Origin: Limnohabitans sp. TEGF004 | GTDB lineage: Bacteria; Pseudomonadota; Gammaproteobacteria; Burkholderiales; Burkholderiaceae_C | Reading direction: 5' to 3' | Length of the DNA: 64,000 nt | Assembly (NCBI RefSeq): GCF_027924965.1 | Contig: NZ_AP027056.1 | Coordinates: 2,232,001 to 2,296,000 of the forward strand | Part shown: positions 29,310 to 39,062 of the stretch, one piece after another | How positions within the stretch are numbered: position 1 is the stretch's first letter | Layout of the letters: the number at the start of each line of letters is the position of its first letter | Made by a program: the position numbers and the translations under genes | Notes under the pieces: generated by a model | Database searches by the model: none | What the model was told of the DNA's origin: nothing | The model's input: the letters and a program-made list of their open reading frames with translations, nothing else

Positions 29310-30516
29310 GCAACGTTACGCATGGCGCGGTGTTGACCGCCAAGGCCAAGTCGTCAACGGCGAAACGCATGCCGCTGGCAAAGATGAAGTGGCTGCGCTG
29401 CTGCGCGAACAGCGCATTCGGGCCACACATATCCAGCGTCAGTACGCACTGCCTACATGGTTGCAACACCAAACCAAGCCGCGCGCATCGGCACGCGACA
29501 TCACCCAATTCACACGCCAATTGGCAACGCTGCTGCACGCAGGTGTGCCATTGCTACAAGCCTTCGGCATTCTGGATCGCGGGGAAAACAAGGTGGTGTT
29601 AAAGACAATCATTCGTAAACTGCAAGCGAACATCGAAGGGGGCATGGCACTCAACCAAGCCTTGAGGCAGCATACTGAATTTGATGCGCTGTACTGCAAC
29701 CTCGTCGCCGTGGGGGAGTTGGCAGGCATGCTCGACGACATGCTGGAGCGCTTGGCCCATCACCTTGAAAAGTCAGAGACCTTGCGCACCACCATTCGCT
29801 CCGCGTTGGTCTATCCCAGTGCGGTGCTGGGCATTGCCAGCATCGTGCTGGTTTTGATTTTGGCATTTGTGGTGCCTGCTTTTCAAAACATCTTTGCTTC
29901 TTTCGGTGCCGAACTGCCGTGGCTCACGCGTTGGGTAATTGCGCTGAGTGACGGCATTCAGCGCTACGGACTGTGGCTCATACTGATCTTGTTCATCGGC
30001 ACATGGCGGCTGAGACAACTGATAAAACAACGCATTCACTGGCAGCGTCATTTACACAGTTTGCTGCTGCACATCCCGATTGCAGGCCCACTCACCCGCC
30101 ACGCGTGCACAGCACGTTGGACCCGCACCTTGGCCACCTTGTTTGCGTCTGGCGTACCACTCACTGAAGCACTGGAAGCAGTTCAAGGCGTGACGGGTCA
30201 TCTGTTGTTTCAAGACGCCACGCAAGCGATTCAAGCGCAGCTCATTCAAGGCCGTGCTTTGTCGCAAGCGCTTGAAAGCACCCACGGTTTGTTTCCGACC
30301 ATGGTGGTGCAAATGTGCGCGATTGGCGAAGAGTCTGGGGCACTTGATCACATGCTTGAAAAGACCGCAGAGCACTACGAACGTGAAGTCGAGAGCACCG
30401 TCTCGCGACTGTCTACACTCTTAGAGCCTTTCATCATGGTGGTGCTGGGTGTATTGATTGGCGGCTTGGTCATGGCTTTGTATCTTCCGATTTTTCAACT
30501 GGGGCAAGTGGTATGA
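29302..30516 (+). CDS. pilC: type IV pilus / type II secretion inner-membrane protein PilC (GspF)
   Basis: Polytopic platform protein that works with the ATPase to add or remove pilin subunits. The 404 residues hold two GspF domains (about 70-190 and 272-395), each with the family TRQLATLLHAGVPLLQAF or TRTLATLFASGVPLTEAL block, and three membrane segments (near 170-195, 220-240, 375-398). Overlaps the ATPase gene upstream and pilD downstream (ATGA), so the three are one operon. Confidence 0.95.
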   Translation: MAKQRYAWRGVDRQGQVVNGETHAAGKDEVAALLREQRIRATHIQRQYALPTWLQHQTKPRASARDITQFTRQLATLLHAGVPLLQAFGILDRGENKVVLKTIIRKLQANIEGGMALNQALRQHTEFDALYCNLVAVGELAGMLDDMLERLAHHLEKSETLRTTIRSALVYPSAVLGIASIVLVLILAFVVPAFQNIFASFGAELPWLTRWVIALSDGIQRYGLWLILILFIGTWRLRQLIKQRIHWQRHLHSLLLHIPIAGPLTRHACTARWTRTLATLFASGVPLTEALEAVQGVTGHLLFQDATQAIQAQLIQGRALSQALESTHGLFPTMVVQMCAIGEESGALDHMLEKTAEHYEREVESTVSRLSTLLEPFIMVVLGVLIGGLVMALYLPIFQLGQVV

Positions 30517-31313
30517 CGTGGGACCTGACTCTCGCCTTTGGGCTGGGCTTGGTTGTGGGTAGCTTTGTCAATGTGTTGATCCATCGATTGCCACGCATGA
30601 TCATGGGCGACGCCCATGTCAGCGACGCACAGCCCTACAACCTGTGCTGGCCCGCCTCGCATTGCCCGCAATGCCAATCACCACTCAAGGTGTGGCACAA
30701 CATCCCAGTGCTTAGCTACGTGTGGCTCAAAGGCCGCTGCAGTTTTTGTAGACACAACATCAGCGCGCAATACCCAGTCATCGAACTCACCACCGCTTTG
30801 ATTTGGCTCAGTAGTATTTGGTACTGGGGATTCAACGCCACAGGCTTTTGCTGGGCTGGTTTTATCACCACGCTGTTGGCACTGTCTGTGATTGACTGGC
30901 AAACCACCTTGTTGCCAGATGACCTCACGCAAGCCTTGGTGTGGGGGGGACTGATGGCCTGCGCCTTGGGTTGGTTGCCATTGCGGCTCTCTGAGTCCGT
31001 CTGGGGCGCGGTGATTGGGTATACCTCGCTGTGGTCCATCGCAACGGTGTTTGAACGCCTCACAGGCAAGCAAGGCATGGGGGCTGGCGACTTCAAACTT
31101 CTTGCGGGCCTAGGTGCTTGGTTGGGTCCTCTGGCGTTGCTGCCCGTGGTCATGCTGGCCAGCCTCAGCGGTGCCAGTGTGGGCTTGATTTTGAAATTTA
31201 CCCATCGGCTGCGCAGCGATGGGTATGTGCCCTTCGGACCTTTCTTAGCGATGGCTGGCTTGGCGGTTGCCGTCATCGGAATTGATGTGATTGCACGCTG
31301 GATGGGTTGGTGA
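30513..31313 (+). CDS. pilD: prepilin peptidase / N-methyltransferase
   Basis: Inner-membrane aspartic protease that cleaves type IV prepilin leaders and N-methylates the new N-terminus. The 266-residue protein has the N-terminal methyltransferase-type cytoplasmic loop with two CxxC pairs (CPQC, CSFC) and two catalytic Asp motifs (SVIDWQTTLLPDDLT and GMGAGDFKLLA). About eight membrane segments are present. No pilin gene is seen in the window, so its substrates are encoded elsewhere. Confidence 0.96.
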   Translation: MTWDLTLAFGLGLVVGSFVNVLIHRLPRMIMGDAHVSDAQPYNLCWPASHCPQCQSPLKVWHNIPVLSYVWLKGRCSFCRHNISAQYPVIELTTALIWLSSIWYWGFNATGFCWAGFITTLLALSVIDWQTTLLPDDLTQALVWGGLMACALGWLPLRLSESVWGAVIGYTSLWSIATVFERLTGKQGMGAGDFKLLAGLGAWLGPLALLPVVMLASLSGASVGLILKFTHRLRSDGYVPFGPFLAMAGLAVAVIGIDVIARWMGW

Positions 31314-31335
31314 TTTTTTGCATAGACTCAGCACC

Positions 31336-31956
31336 ATGACATCTAGGCCCACTCCACTTCGCATTGGCTTAACTGGCGGCATTGGCAGCGGCAAAAGCAC
31401 GGTCGGTCAAATGCTGCAAGCCCGTGGCGCGGCTCTGATTGACGCCGATGTCATTGCACGCCACGTGACCGCCGCCCACGGTGCGGCCATGCCTGCCATT
31501 GCACGCACCTTTGGACCTAACTTCATCACCTCAGACGGCGCACTGGACCGCGAACGCATGCGTGCCCATGTGTTCTTCAGCCAACCCCAAGCCAAGCAAG
31601 CACTGGAAGCCATCATCCATCCCTTGGTTGCGCAAGAAACCCAACGGCAAGCGCAAGAAGCCCTGGCCAAAGGCCACAACACTTTGGTGTTTGACGTACC
31701 TCTGTTGGTTGAATCAGGCGCACGTTGGCGCATGCAGGTGGACCGGGTTTTGGTCGTGGACTGCACAGAAGCAACCCAAATCCAACGGGTCATGACTCGA
31801 AACGGTTTGAGCCGCGAAACCGTTCAAAGCATCATTGCGGCACAAGCCTCGCGCGCTCAGAAATTAGCAGCAGCCGATTGGGTGATTAACAACGACACCA
31901 TCAGCCTTGAAACGCTGCGCATTGACGTGGGAAACCTACCGATTCCTACGACTTAG
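31336..31956 (+). CDS. coaE: dephospho-CoA kinase
   Basis: Last step of coenzyme A synthesis: phosphorylates the ribose 3'-hydroxyl of dephospho-CoA. The 206 residues start with the P-loop GLTGGIGSGKST, then DADVIARHVT and HPLVAQETQ, with VFDVPLLVESG in the substrate lid region. I used the ATG at 31336; an earlier in-frame ATG at 31291 lies inside pilD and adds 15 unconserved residues. pilD-coaE-zapD-yacG is a conserved proteobacterial order. Confidence 0.95.
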   Translation: MTSRPTPLRIGLTGGIGSGKSTVGQMLQARGAALIDADVIARHVTAAHGAAMPAIARTFGPNFITSDGALDRERMRAHVFFSQPQAKQALEAIIHPLVAQETQRQAQEALAKGHNTLVFDVPLLVESGARWRMQVDRVLVVDCTEATQIQRVMTRNGLSRETVQSIIAAQASRAQKLAAADWVINNDTISLETLRIDVGNLPIPTT

Positions 31957-31974
31957 ATCAAAAGGAAACACCCT

Positions 31975-32781
31975 GTGAACGGGTATGATCCTCACACTTA
32001 CAACAGTCCAACACTGAGCTTTTTTCGCGTGATTCTGTACGAACATCCCTTCAACGAACGTGTGCGCACTTACCTGCGCTTGGAACACCTGTTTCAGCGT
32101 TTTGAAGAACTCACCCAGCGCGATCATCCGGTGGACAACCACTTTGCGCTCACCACGTTGTTTGAGTTGGTCGAAGCCGGTGGACGCACAGACCTCAAGT
32201 CCGATGTGCTCAAAGACTTAGAGCGTCACAAACAACAGTTCAACTCATTGCGTGGCAACCCCTCGGTGTCTGAAACGGCGCTGCAACAGTTGCTCGACAA
32301 CATCGACCATTGCTACGGCGGGCTCAACGGTGCTGTGGGCAAGATTGGGCAAAACATCACAGAAAATGAATGGCTCTCTGCCTTGCGTAACCGCGTGGCC
32401 ATTCCTGGCGGCACCTGCTGTTTTGATTTGCCTGCCTACCACGCATGGCAACAACAAAGTCCGGATGTGCGTCGCACGGATATCTTGCGTTGGTTTGAAG
32501 TGTTCCAGCCCATGAAAGATTCGGTGAACCTCTTGCTTTCGCTGATGCGCGACACCGGCACCACTCAAAAAATGATGGCTATGGGCGGCCAATTCCAACA
32601 GTCGTTGGCACAGGGCAAGTTCCAACTCATGCGCGTGGCCATTGACCCCGCACTGGGTTTCGTCCCAGAAATCAGCGGCAATCGCTTGATGATTTGGGTG
32701 CGCATGATGCGTCAAGACGGCGATGGCCGTTTGCAGCACAGCACCGACGACGTGCCTTTTGAAATGGCTCTTTGCGTTTAA
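31975..32781 (+). CDS. zapD: cell division protein ZapD
   Basis: Cytoplasmic protein that bundles FtsZ protofilaments at the Z-ring. The 268 residues include VILYEHPFNERVRTYLRLE near the start and WFEVFQPMKDSVNLLLSLMR, both ZapD (DUF1342) signatures. The start is GTG at 31975, with AAAGGAAA 8-15 bases upstream. It lies between coaE and yacG. Confidence 0.94.
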   Translation: MNGYDPHTYNSPTLSFFRVILYEHPFNERVRTYLRLEHLFQRFEELTQRDHPVDNHFALTTLFELVEAGGRTDLKSDVLKDLERHKQQFNSLRGNPSVSETALQQLLDNIDHCYGGLNGAVGKIGQNITENEWLSALRNRVAIPGGTCCFDLPAYHAWQQQSPDVRRTDILRWFEVFQPMKDSVNLLLSLMRDTGTTQKMMAMGGQFQQSLAQGKFQLMRVAIDPALGFVPEISGNRLMIWVRMMRQDGDGRLQHSTDDVPFEMALCV

Positions 32782-32784
32782 GCC

Positions 32785-32985
32785 ATGGGTGACACTGAGG
32801 TTCGCATCGTTGTGTGCCCGCAGTGTGGCGGTCCTAGCCGCTACGAAGCGGCAAATGTGTATCGCCCTTTTTGCGGTGAGCGCTGCCGCAACATTGACCT
32901 AGGCGCTTGGGCCAGCGAAGAACACCGCTTGCCCGATCAAACACCGCAAGACGACGCGGACTTCGAAAACACAACTTTGCAATAA
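32785..32985 (+). CDS. yacG: DNA gyrase inhibitor YacG
   Basis: 66-residue zinc protein that binds GyrB and inhibits gyrase in E. coli. Four cysteines in CPQCGG and [11 protein letters not shown] form the zinc site, and [11 protein letters not shown] is the family C-terminal block. Start 3 bases after the zapD stop. A terminator begins at its stop codon. Confidence 0.94.
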   Translation: MGDTEVRIVVCPQCGGPSRYEAANVYRPFCGERCRNIDLGAWASEEHRLPDQTPQDDADFENTTLQ

Positions 32986-33012
32986 AAAAGCGCCTACTCA
33001 ACGGCGCTTTTT
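32985..33012. terminator. Bidirectional terminator between yacG and mutT
   Basis: Stem AAAAAGCGCC / GGCGCTTTTT with an 8-base loop, T-rich in both directions. It ends the pilBCD-coaE-zapD-yacG run and the opposing mutT run. Confidence 0.9.
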
Positions 33013-33038
33013 GAATGGCTACCAATTCATGCTCAGGC

Positions 33039-33509
33039 TTAGTTGTTGTGTGTGTCACCCACAAACCCACGCTCTTGTGCAAACCACTGCAACACAGGCA
33101 GTGTCCCCGGCAACACAGGCTTGACCTCAACCGGCAGCTGCTGCCAAGCAAACGACTGTGATTCCAGCATTTGCAACTCACCCGTCCATTGCGTGACTTT
33201 GCAAAAATTCAGCTGCACCAAGGCATGGGGGTAGTCGATGCGCTCGGTCTTCCACAAGATGCAGTCTTGAATGGTGAGACCAATTTCCTCTTGCAGCTCG
33301 CGGCGCAACGCTTGCTCAACGGTTTCATCCACTTCCAACTTGCCGCCCGGAAATTCCCAGTAACCTGCATACGCTTTGCCGTCAGGGCGACTGGTGAGCA
33401 AAAAAGCATGGTCTGCACGCACCAACACACCCACCGCCACTTGCACCAAACTGCGGTCGGCTGAACGCGGTTGGTCTGCATCAACCACGCGCACAAGTGT
33501 TTCGGTCAT
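33039..33509 (-). CDS. mutT: MutT-type Nudix hydrolase (8-oxo-dGTP diphosphatase)
   Basis: Sanitises the nucleotide pool by hydrolysing oxidised dGTP. The 156 residues carry a full Nudix box from about 55 to 77 (GGKLEVDETVEQALRRELQ, then EEIGL) after YAGYWEFP, close to E. coli MutT. No fused thiamine-phosphate-synthase domain is present. It lies 18 bases downstream of the DUF815 gene. Confidence 0.9.
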   Translation of the reverse strand: MTETLVRVVDADQPRSADRSLVQVAVGVLVRADHAFLLTSRPDGKAYAGYWEFPGGKLEVDETVEQALRRELQEEIGLTIQDCILWKTERIDYPHALVQLNFCKVTQWTGELQMLESQSFAWQQLPVEVKPVLPGTLPVLQWFAQERGFVGDTHNN

Positions 33510-33527
33510 CGTGTTGATGTGCGTGAT

Positions 33528-34409
33528 TTACGCAGCGTGCTTGCCTGCGTAGTCGCGTGCAAACTGATACGCCACACGGCCGCTGCGTGAAGCACGCTCC
33601 AAAGCCCACACCAAAGCCTCAGGCTTGGCAGCCTCAATCTCGGCAGGTTTGACACCAAATGAGGCCAACCATTGCGCTGCAATAGTCAGGTACTCGTCTT
33701 GGCTGAAGGGATAAAAACTCACCCACAAACCAAAACGCTCGGACAAAGAAATCTTTTCTTCCACGCCTTCGCCCGGATGCACTTCACCATCTTCGGTGTG
33801 CGTGTACGTAAGGTTTTCCTTCATGTACTCGGGCAACAAATGGCGACGGTTGCTGGTGGCGTAAATCAACACATTGGGCGTGGCTGCTGCAATCGATCCA
33901 TCCAAGATCGACTTGAGGGCTTTGTAGCCGGGCTCGCCATCTTCAAAGCTCAAGTCATCGCAAAAGATCATGAACTTTTCAGGACGCTCAGACACCAGCT
34001 CAATGATGTCGGGCAAGTCGGTCAGGTCATCTTTGTCGACCTCAATCAGGCGCAAACCTTGTGGGCCGTACTCGTTCAAGCAGGCTTTGATCAGCGATGA
34101 CTTACCCGTGCCACGCGCGCCAGTGAGCAGCACGTTGTTGGCAGGCAAACCTTTGACAAACTGCTCGGTGTTGCGCTGAATTTTTTCTTTTTGGCCATCG
34201 ATCTCTTGCAAGTCGGCCAAGCCCAGTTTGGCCACATGGCGCACGGGCTCTAAGCCCCCGCGACCGCTGCTGCGCTTGCGGTAGCGAAAGGCGACACTGG
34301 CCGACCAGTCAGGCTCTGCCATGGGTTGCGGCAGCACTTGCTCAATGCGTGCCATCAACAACTCGGCGCGTTGCACCAAGCGTTCAAGGGGGTGGAGTGC
34401 GTCTGTCAT
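33528..34409 (-). CDS. DUF815 family AAA+ ATPase
   Basis: The 293-residue protein has a P-loop GARGTGKS at 97-104, a Walker B-like MIFCDDLSFE and a sensor-type YATSNRRHLLPEYM block. DUF815 proteins form an AAA+ family of unknown cellular function. It overlaps argJ by one base and precedes mutT; the same argJ-DUF815-mutT order occurs in related genomes (from memory). Confidence 0.88.
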   Translation of the reverse strand: MTDALHPLERLVQRAELLMARIEQVLPQPMAEPDWSASVAFRYRKRSSGRGGLEPVRHVAKLGLADLQEIDGQKEKIQRNTEQFVKGLPANNVLLTGARGTGKSSLIKACLNEYGPQGLRLIEVDKDDLTDLPDIIELVSERPEKFMIFCDDLSFEDGEPGYKALKSILDGSIAAATPNVLIYATSNRRHLLPEYMKENLTYTHTEDGEVHPGEGVEEKISLSERFGLWVSFYPFSQDEYLTIAAQWLASFGVKPAEIEAAKPEALVWALERASRSGRVAYQFARDYAGKHAA

Positions 34410-35650
34410 CAGCTGCGGTAGTCGGCGTTGATGCTGACGTAGTCGTGGCTCAAATCACACGTCCACACGGTGTCGCTGGCAGTGCCACGACCTAAGACCA
34501 CACGCACGGTGATTTCGGATTGCTTCATCACACGTTGCCCCTCTTCTTCACGGTACTCAGGGTGACGGCCACCTTGAATGGCCACATGCACATCGTCCAA
34601 ATACAAATCGATGCCAGTTTGGTCGAGGTCGGTGATGCCCGCATAGCCCACCGCCGCCAAGATGCGGCCCAAGTTGGGATCGCTGGCAAAGAAGGCTGTT
34701 TTCACCAAAGGTGAATGCGCGATGGCGTAGGCCACTTGACGGCACTCGGCGCTGGTGTTGCCACCTTCCACGCGAATCGTGATGAACTTGGTAGCGCCTT
34801 CACCATCGCGCACGATGGCTTGCGCCAGTTGACGCGCCACTTGCAACATGGCTTGCAGCAAGGCTTGGCCTTCTGCGCTTTGCAAACTGGTGATGGGCGC
34901 GTGGTTGGCTTTGTTGGTGGCAATGACCACAAACGAGTCGTTGGTTGATGTGTCGCCGTCTACTGTGATGCGGTTGAACGAACCTTCAGCCAAGGCCAAC
35001 GACAACTCTTTCATTAACACCGGCGCCACGCATGCGTCGCTGGCCACATAGCCCAACATGGTGGCCATGTTGGGGCGAATCATGCCAGCGCCTTTACTGA
35101 TGCCCGTGACGCTCACTGTTGCGCCGTCAATTTGCACTTGCGTGCTGGCCGCCTTGGGCACGGTGTCGGTGGTCATGATGCCTTCGGCGGCATCGGCCCA
35201 CTGCTGTGCAGAACCAGTTTTACCTGCCGCTGCAATAGCCGCTGGCATCCCCGCAATGATGCGGTCGTGCGGCAACGGCTCCATGATCACGCCTGTGGAA
35301 AACGGCAACACTTGGTTTGGCGAAATATGCAAAGCTTCCGCCAAAGCCACGCAAGTTTCGCGTGCGCGTTTGAGGCCTTCTTCGCCCGTGCCCGCGTTGG
35401 CATTGCCCGTGTTCACCACCATGGCACGGATGCCCTGGCCTGAATCCAAATGCTCGCGACACACTTGTACAGGTGCTGCGCAAAAACGGTTTTGCGTGAA
35501 CACGCCACTGACCGATGCGCCTTCGTCAATCAAGACAACAGTCAAATCTTTGCGGCCAGCTTTGCGAACACCTGCTTGCGTGACACCAATGCGCACGCCT
35601 GCAATGGCGTGCAAATCTGCGGGATTGGGAGGAGTGAGATGAACTGACAT
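34409..35650 (-). CDS. argJ: bifunctional glutamate N-acetyltransferase / amino-acid acetyltransferase
   Basis: Transfers acetyl from N-acetylornithine to glutamate in the cyclic arginine pathway; the bifunctional form also uses acetyl-CoA. The 413-residue precursor self-cleaves before a conserved Thr, here Thr197 in [13 protein letters not shown], to give alpha and beta chains. [12 protein letters not shown] and GDTSTNDSF are other active-site blocks. It starts 2 bases after the secA stop, so the two are probably co-transcribed. Confidence 0.96.
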   Translation of the reverse strand: MSVHLTPPNPADLHAIAGVRIGVTQAGVRKAGRKDLTVVLIDEGASVSGVFTQNRFCAAPVQVCREHLDSGQGIRAMVVNTGNANAGTGEEGLKRARETCVALAEALHISPNQVLPFSTGVIMEPLPHDRIIAGMPAAIAAAGKTGSAQQWADAAEGIMTTDTVPKAASTQVQIDGATVSVTGISKGAGMIRPNMATMLGYVASDACVAPVLMKELSLALAEGSFNRITVDGDTSTNDSFVVIATNKANHAPITSLQSAEGQALLQAMLQVARQLAQAIVRDGEGATKFITIRVEGGNTSAECRQVAYAIAHSPLVKTAFFASDPNLGRILAAVGYAGITDLDQTGIDLYLDDVHVAIQGGRHPEYREEEGQRVMKQSEITVRVVLGRGTASDTVWTCDLSHDYVSINADYRS

Positions 35651-35652
35651 GT

Positions 35653-38397
35653 TTAAGCCAACTTACCGTGGCATTGCTTGTATTTCTTACCGCTGCCACA
35701 TGGGCAGGGATCGTTGCGGCCGACAGGCGGCATTTGCGCCGCAACGGTGGCTTCATCGGCGGTGGTCACCGCTTGGCCTGATTCATCGGGCGCGGTGTAG
35801 GTGACGTTGTGTAAATTCTCTGCACGGTCTTCCAATTCAGTCGCAGCTTGTTCGATTTGCTCATTCGATTCAATCTTGACCGTCATCAACACGCGGGTCA
35901 CTTCGTTCTTAACCAAATCGAGCAACTGACCAAACAACTCAAACGCTTCACGCTTGTACTCTTGCTTGGGTTGCTTCTGCGCATAGCCGCGCAAGTGAAT
36001 GCCCTGGCGCAAATAATCCAAGGCCGCCAAATGTTCGCGCCAATGGCTGTCGATGTTTTGCAGCAAGACCACGCGCATGAACGGGGTGAATTGCTCAACA
36101 CCCACGCGGTCAAGCTTGATCTGGAAGGCTGCATGCGCCGCTTCAACCACTTGCTCAAGAATTTCTTCATCCGTGATGGCAGAGGCTTTTTGCACTGTGT
36201 CTTGCAATGGCAATTCAATGAGCCACTCGTTCAACAGAGCACGCTCCAAACCAGCAATATCCCACTGCTCTTCTACAGATTCTTCTGGTACGTATTGACG
36301 CACCAAGTCTGTGAAGCTACCTTCGCGCAAGTTGGCGATTTGAGCCGTCAAATCAGTCGCATCCAAGATGTCATTGCGCTGTTGGTAAATCACGCGACGT
36401 TGGTCGTTGGACACATCGTCGTACTCCAGCAATTGCTTACGGATGTCAAAGTTGCGCGCTTCGACTTTGCGCTGCGCACTCTCGATGCTGCGTGTGACGA
36501 TGCCCGCTTCAATGGCTTCGCCTTCAGGCATCTTCAAACGATCCATGATGGCTTTGACACGTTCACCGGCAAAGATGCGCATGAGCGAGTCATCCAAGCT
36601 CAAGTAAAAACGCGAAGAGCCTGGGTCACCTTGACGGCCTGAACGGCCACGCAATTGGTTGTCAATGCGGCGCGACTCGTGACGCTCGGTCGCGATGATG
36701 CGCAAACCACCGAGTGACTTCACGTAGTCGTGGTCTTTGGTCCACTGCACGCGCAAGGCGTCGATTTGCTTTTGCTTCTCAGCAGCATCCAATGACTCAT
36801 TGGCCTCTACTTCCGCAATGTCCTTCTCAACGTTACCGCCCAACACAATGTCGGTGCCACGACCCGCCATGTTCGTGGCAATTGTGATCATCTTGGCGCG
36901 ACCTGCTTGCGCAATGATGGTGGCTTCGCTGGCGTGCTGTTTGGCGTTGAGCACTTGGTGAGGCAACTTGGCCTTGTCCAACATCTCTGCAATCAGTTCT
37001 GAGTTTTCAATCGAGGTGGTGCCCACCAACACGGGCTGACCGCGCTCGTAGCATTCGCGAATATCGTCAATCGCAGCGACATATTTTTCTGCGGTCGTTT
37101 TGTAGACACGGTCCAACTGATCTTCGCGTTTGCTGATGCGGTTGGGTGGAATCACCACGGTTTCCAAACCGTAAATCTCTTGGAACTCGTAGGCTTCGGT
37201 ATCGGCCGTACCGGTCATGCCACCGAGCTTGTTGTACAAGCGGAAATAGTTTTGGAACGTGATGGAAGCGAGTGTTTGGTTCTCAGCTTGAATCTCCACA
37301 CCTTCTTTGGCTTCCACCGCTTGGTGCAAGCCATCACTCCAACGACGACCTGACATCAAACGACCAGTGAACTCGTCCACGATGGTGATCTCACCGTTTT
37401 GCACCACATAGTGCTGGTCGCGGTGATACAGGTGGTTGGCACGCAGGGCTGCGTACAGGTGATGCATCAAACTGATGTTGGCAGGATCGTACAAGGACGC
37501 GCCTTCGGGCAACAAACCATTGGCTGCGAGGATGCGTTCTGCGTTCTCATGGCCCTGCTCGGTCATGAACACTTGGTGCGACTTTTCGTCAACCGTGAAA
37601 TCACCGGCTTCGATGATGCCTTCGCCTGTGCGTGGATCTTCTTCACCAATTTGGCGCTTCAACGATGGCACGATGCGGTTGATAGCCAAGTACTGTGCGG
37701 TGTGGTCTTCGGCTTGACCACTGATGATGAGTGGCGTGCGTGCCTCATCAATCAAGATGGAGTCCACCTCGTCCACGATGGCGTAGTTGAGTTTGCGTTG
37801 CACACGGTCTGCCGCTTCGTAGACCATGTTGTCACGCAAGTAGTCAAAGCCGTATTCGTTGTTTGTGCCGTAGGTGATGTCGGCACGGTAGGCGGCTTGT
37901 TTTTCAGCGCGGGGCATATTGGGCAAGTTGATGCCCACAGACAAACCGAGCCAGTTGTACAAGCGGGCCATCCACTTCGCATCGCGGCTGGCCAAGTAAT
38001 CGTTCACCGTCACCACATGCACACCGTTACCAGTGAGGGCATTGAGGTACACCGGCAATGTAGCAGTGAGGGTTTTACCTTCACCGGTGCGCATTTCAGA
38101 AATCTTGCCATGGTGCAAAGAAATACCGCCCAGCATCTGTACATCGAAGTGGCGCATTTTCATGACTCGCTTCGATGCCTCACGCACTACAGCGTAAGCT
38201 TCGGGCAACAGGGCATCTAAGTTTTCACCATTAGATACGCGTGATTTGAATTCATCGGTTTTGGCACGCAACGCCTCGTCGCTGAGCTTCTCCAACAAAG
38301 GCTCTAACGCATTAATTTGCGCGACGGTTTTACGGTATTGCTTGAGTAGACGCTCATTGCGGCTACCGAAAATATGAGTCAGGAAAGATAGAGCCAT
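35653..38397 (-). CDS. secA: preprotein translocase ATPase SecA
   Basis: Motor that pushes unfolded preproteins through SecYEG. The 914 residues have Walker A GEGKT (105-109), the [21 protein letters not shown]-box block, [12 protein letters not shown] in nucleotide-binding domain 2 and a C-terminal zinc domain ([15 protein letters not shown], 898-912) that binds SecB. Divergent from the DciA-like gene. Its leader contains an imperfect hairpin at 38415-38436. Confidence 0.97.
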   Translation of the reverse strand: MALSFLTHIFGSRNERLLKQYRKTVAQINALEPLLEKLSDEALRAKTDEFKSRVSNGENLDALLPEAYAVVREASKRVMKMRHFDVQMLGGISLHHGKISEMRTGEGKTLTATLPVYLNALTGNGVHVVTVNDYLASRDAKWMARLYNWLGLSVGINLPNMPRAEKQAAYRADITYGTNNEYGFDYLRDNMVYEAADRVQRKLNYAIVDEVDSILIDEARTPLIISGQAEDHTAQYLAINRIVPSLKRQIGEEDPRTGEGIIEAGDFTVDEKSHQVFMTEQGHENAERILAANGLLPEGASLYDPANISLMHHLYAALRANHLYHRDQHYVVQNGEITIVDEFTGRLMSGRRWSDGLHQAVEAKEGVEIQAENQTLASITFQNYFRLYNKLGGMTGTADTEAYEFQEIYGLETVVIPPNRISKREDQLDRVYKTTAEKYVAAIDDIRECYERGQPVLVGTTSIENSELIAEMLDKAKLPHQVLNAKQHASEATIIAQAGRAKMITIATNMAGRGTDIVLGGNVEKDIAEVEANESLDAAEKQKQIDALRVQWTKDHDYVKSLGGLRIIATERHESRRIDNQLRGRSGRQGDPGSSRFYLSLDDSLMRIFAGERVKAIMDRLKMPEGEAIEAGIVTRSIESAQRKVEARNFDIRKQLLEYDDVSNDQRRVIYQQRNDILDATDLTAQIANLREGSFTDLVRQYVPEESVEEQWDIAGLERALLNEWLIELPLQDTVQKASAITDEEILEQVVEAAHAAFQIKLDRVGVEQFTPFMRVVLLQNIDSHWREHLAALDYLRQGIHLRGYAQKQPKQEYKREAFELFGQLLDLVKNEVTRVLMTVKIESNEQIEQAATELEDRAENLHNVTYTAPDESGQAVTTADEATVAAQMPPVGRNDPCPCGSGKKYKQCHGKLA

Positions 38398-38508
38398 GCG
38401 CGCACTGCGAGGGTCTTGTCTTCACATGAAAACAAGGGTCGCTAAATCCTTTTGAAAGGCTTGTTAGAAGCTGCGAATTTTAACCGTCTGCAGCCTCATA
38501 ATTGCCCT

Positions 38509-38895
38509 ATGGCCACCCGTTCTACGCCTCATCCTGACACTCTTGCTGCATATCGTGCGCTGGGTTACAGCACGCCCCCCAAAGCCAAGGTGTTTTCACG
38601 TGGCAAATCTCAAACGTTAGAGCAAGTGGTGAACTCTGCGCCGTCTTTGGCCCATTTTTCAGCTGTTGCACGAGACACCCAAAACAGACTCAAAGCCATT
38701 GCCCCACTGCTGCCCGCCTCGCTACGGCCATTGGTGCAATCGGGCGGCGTGGATGACGATGCTTGGTGCTTGCTGGTGCCCAATAGCGCCGCAGCCGCTA
38801 AACTACGCCAAACATTGCCTGCTTTGTGCGCCCATTTGCGGACCAAGGGCTGGAATGTGAACAGCATTCGCGTCAAAGTCAAATCACCTAGTTAA
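38509..38895 (+). CDS. DUF721 / DciA-like protein
   Basis: The 128-residue protein has a basic N-terminal segment (YSTPPKAKVFSRGKSQ) and a compact C-terminal domain resembling DUF721, the family of DciA, the helicase loader used by bacteria without DnaC. The neighbourhood next to secA is where DUF721 genes often lie. I chose the ATG at 38509 (MATRSTPHPD); an earlier ATG at 38452 adds 19 residues that look like leader DNA. The family assignment is moderate, as identity to DciA cannot be measured here. Confidence 0.72.
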   Translation: MATRSTPHPDTLAAYRALGYSTPPKAKVFSRGKSQTLEQVVNSAPSLAHFSAVARDTQNRLKAIAPLLPASLRPLVQSGGVDDDAWCLLVPNSAAAAKLRQTLPALCAHLRTKGWNVNSIRVKVKSPS

Positions 38896-38918
38896 ATCGC
38901 AAAGTGATACGGCAAAGA

Positions 38919-38951
38919 AAAACCCGCTACGCCTAGGGCGTAACGGGTTTT
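38919..38951. terminator. Shared terminator of tRNA-Thr and the DciA-like gene
   Basis: 15-bp stem (AAAACCCGCTACGCC with GGCGTAACGGGTTTT) and a 3-base centre. On the minus strand all pairs form, with one G-U wobble; on the plus strand the same position is a C-A mismatch but a T-rich tail follows. It ends the tRNA transcript and probably also the opposing gene. Confidence 0.85.
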
Positions 38952-38955
38952 ATTT

Positions 38956-39031
38956 TGGTGCCGCTTGTCGGAATCGAACTGACGACCTACCGCTTACAAG
39001 GCGGGTGCTCTACCAACTGAGCTAAAGCGGC
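38956..39031 (-). tRNA. tRNA-Thr (anticodon UGU)
   Basis: On the minus strand the sequence begins GCCGCTTTAGCTC and folds as a cloverleaf: 7-bp acceptor stem, D-arm, anticodon loop CTTGTAA giving UGU, variable loop AGGTC, and T-arm with GTTCGATTCC. The 3' CCA is encoded (38956-38958). The anticodon stem has a C27-U43 mismatch and the T-stem an A52-C62 mismatch; I recall the latter in E. coli tRNA-Thr(UGU). It is 31 bases downstream of the sspB stop. Confidence 0.96.
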
Positions 39032-39062
39032 GCAGGCAGAATTCTAACCTAACTTTGACGCG

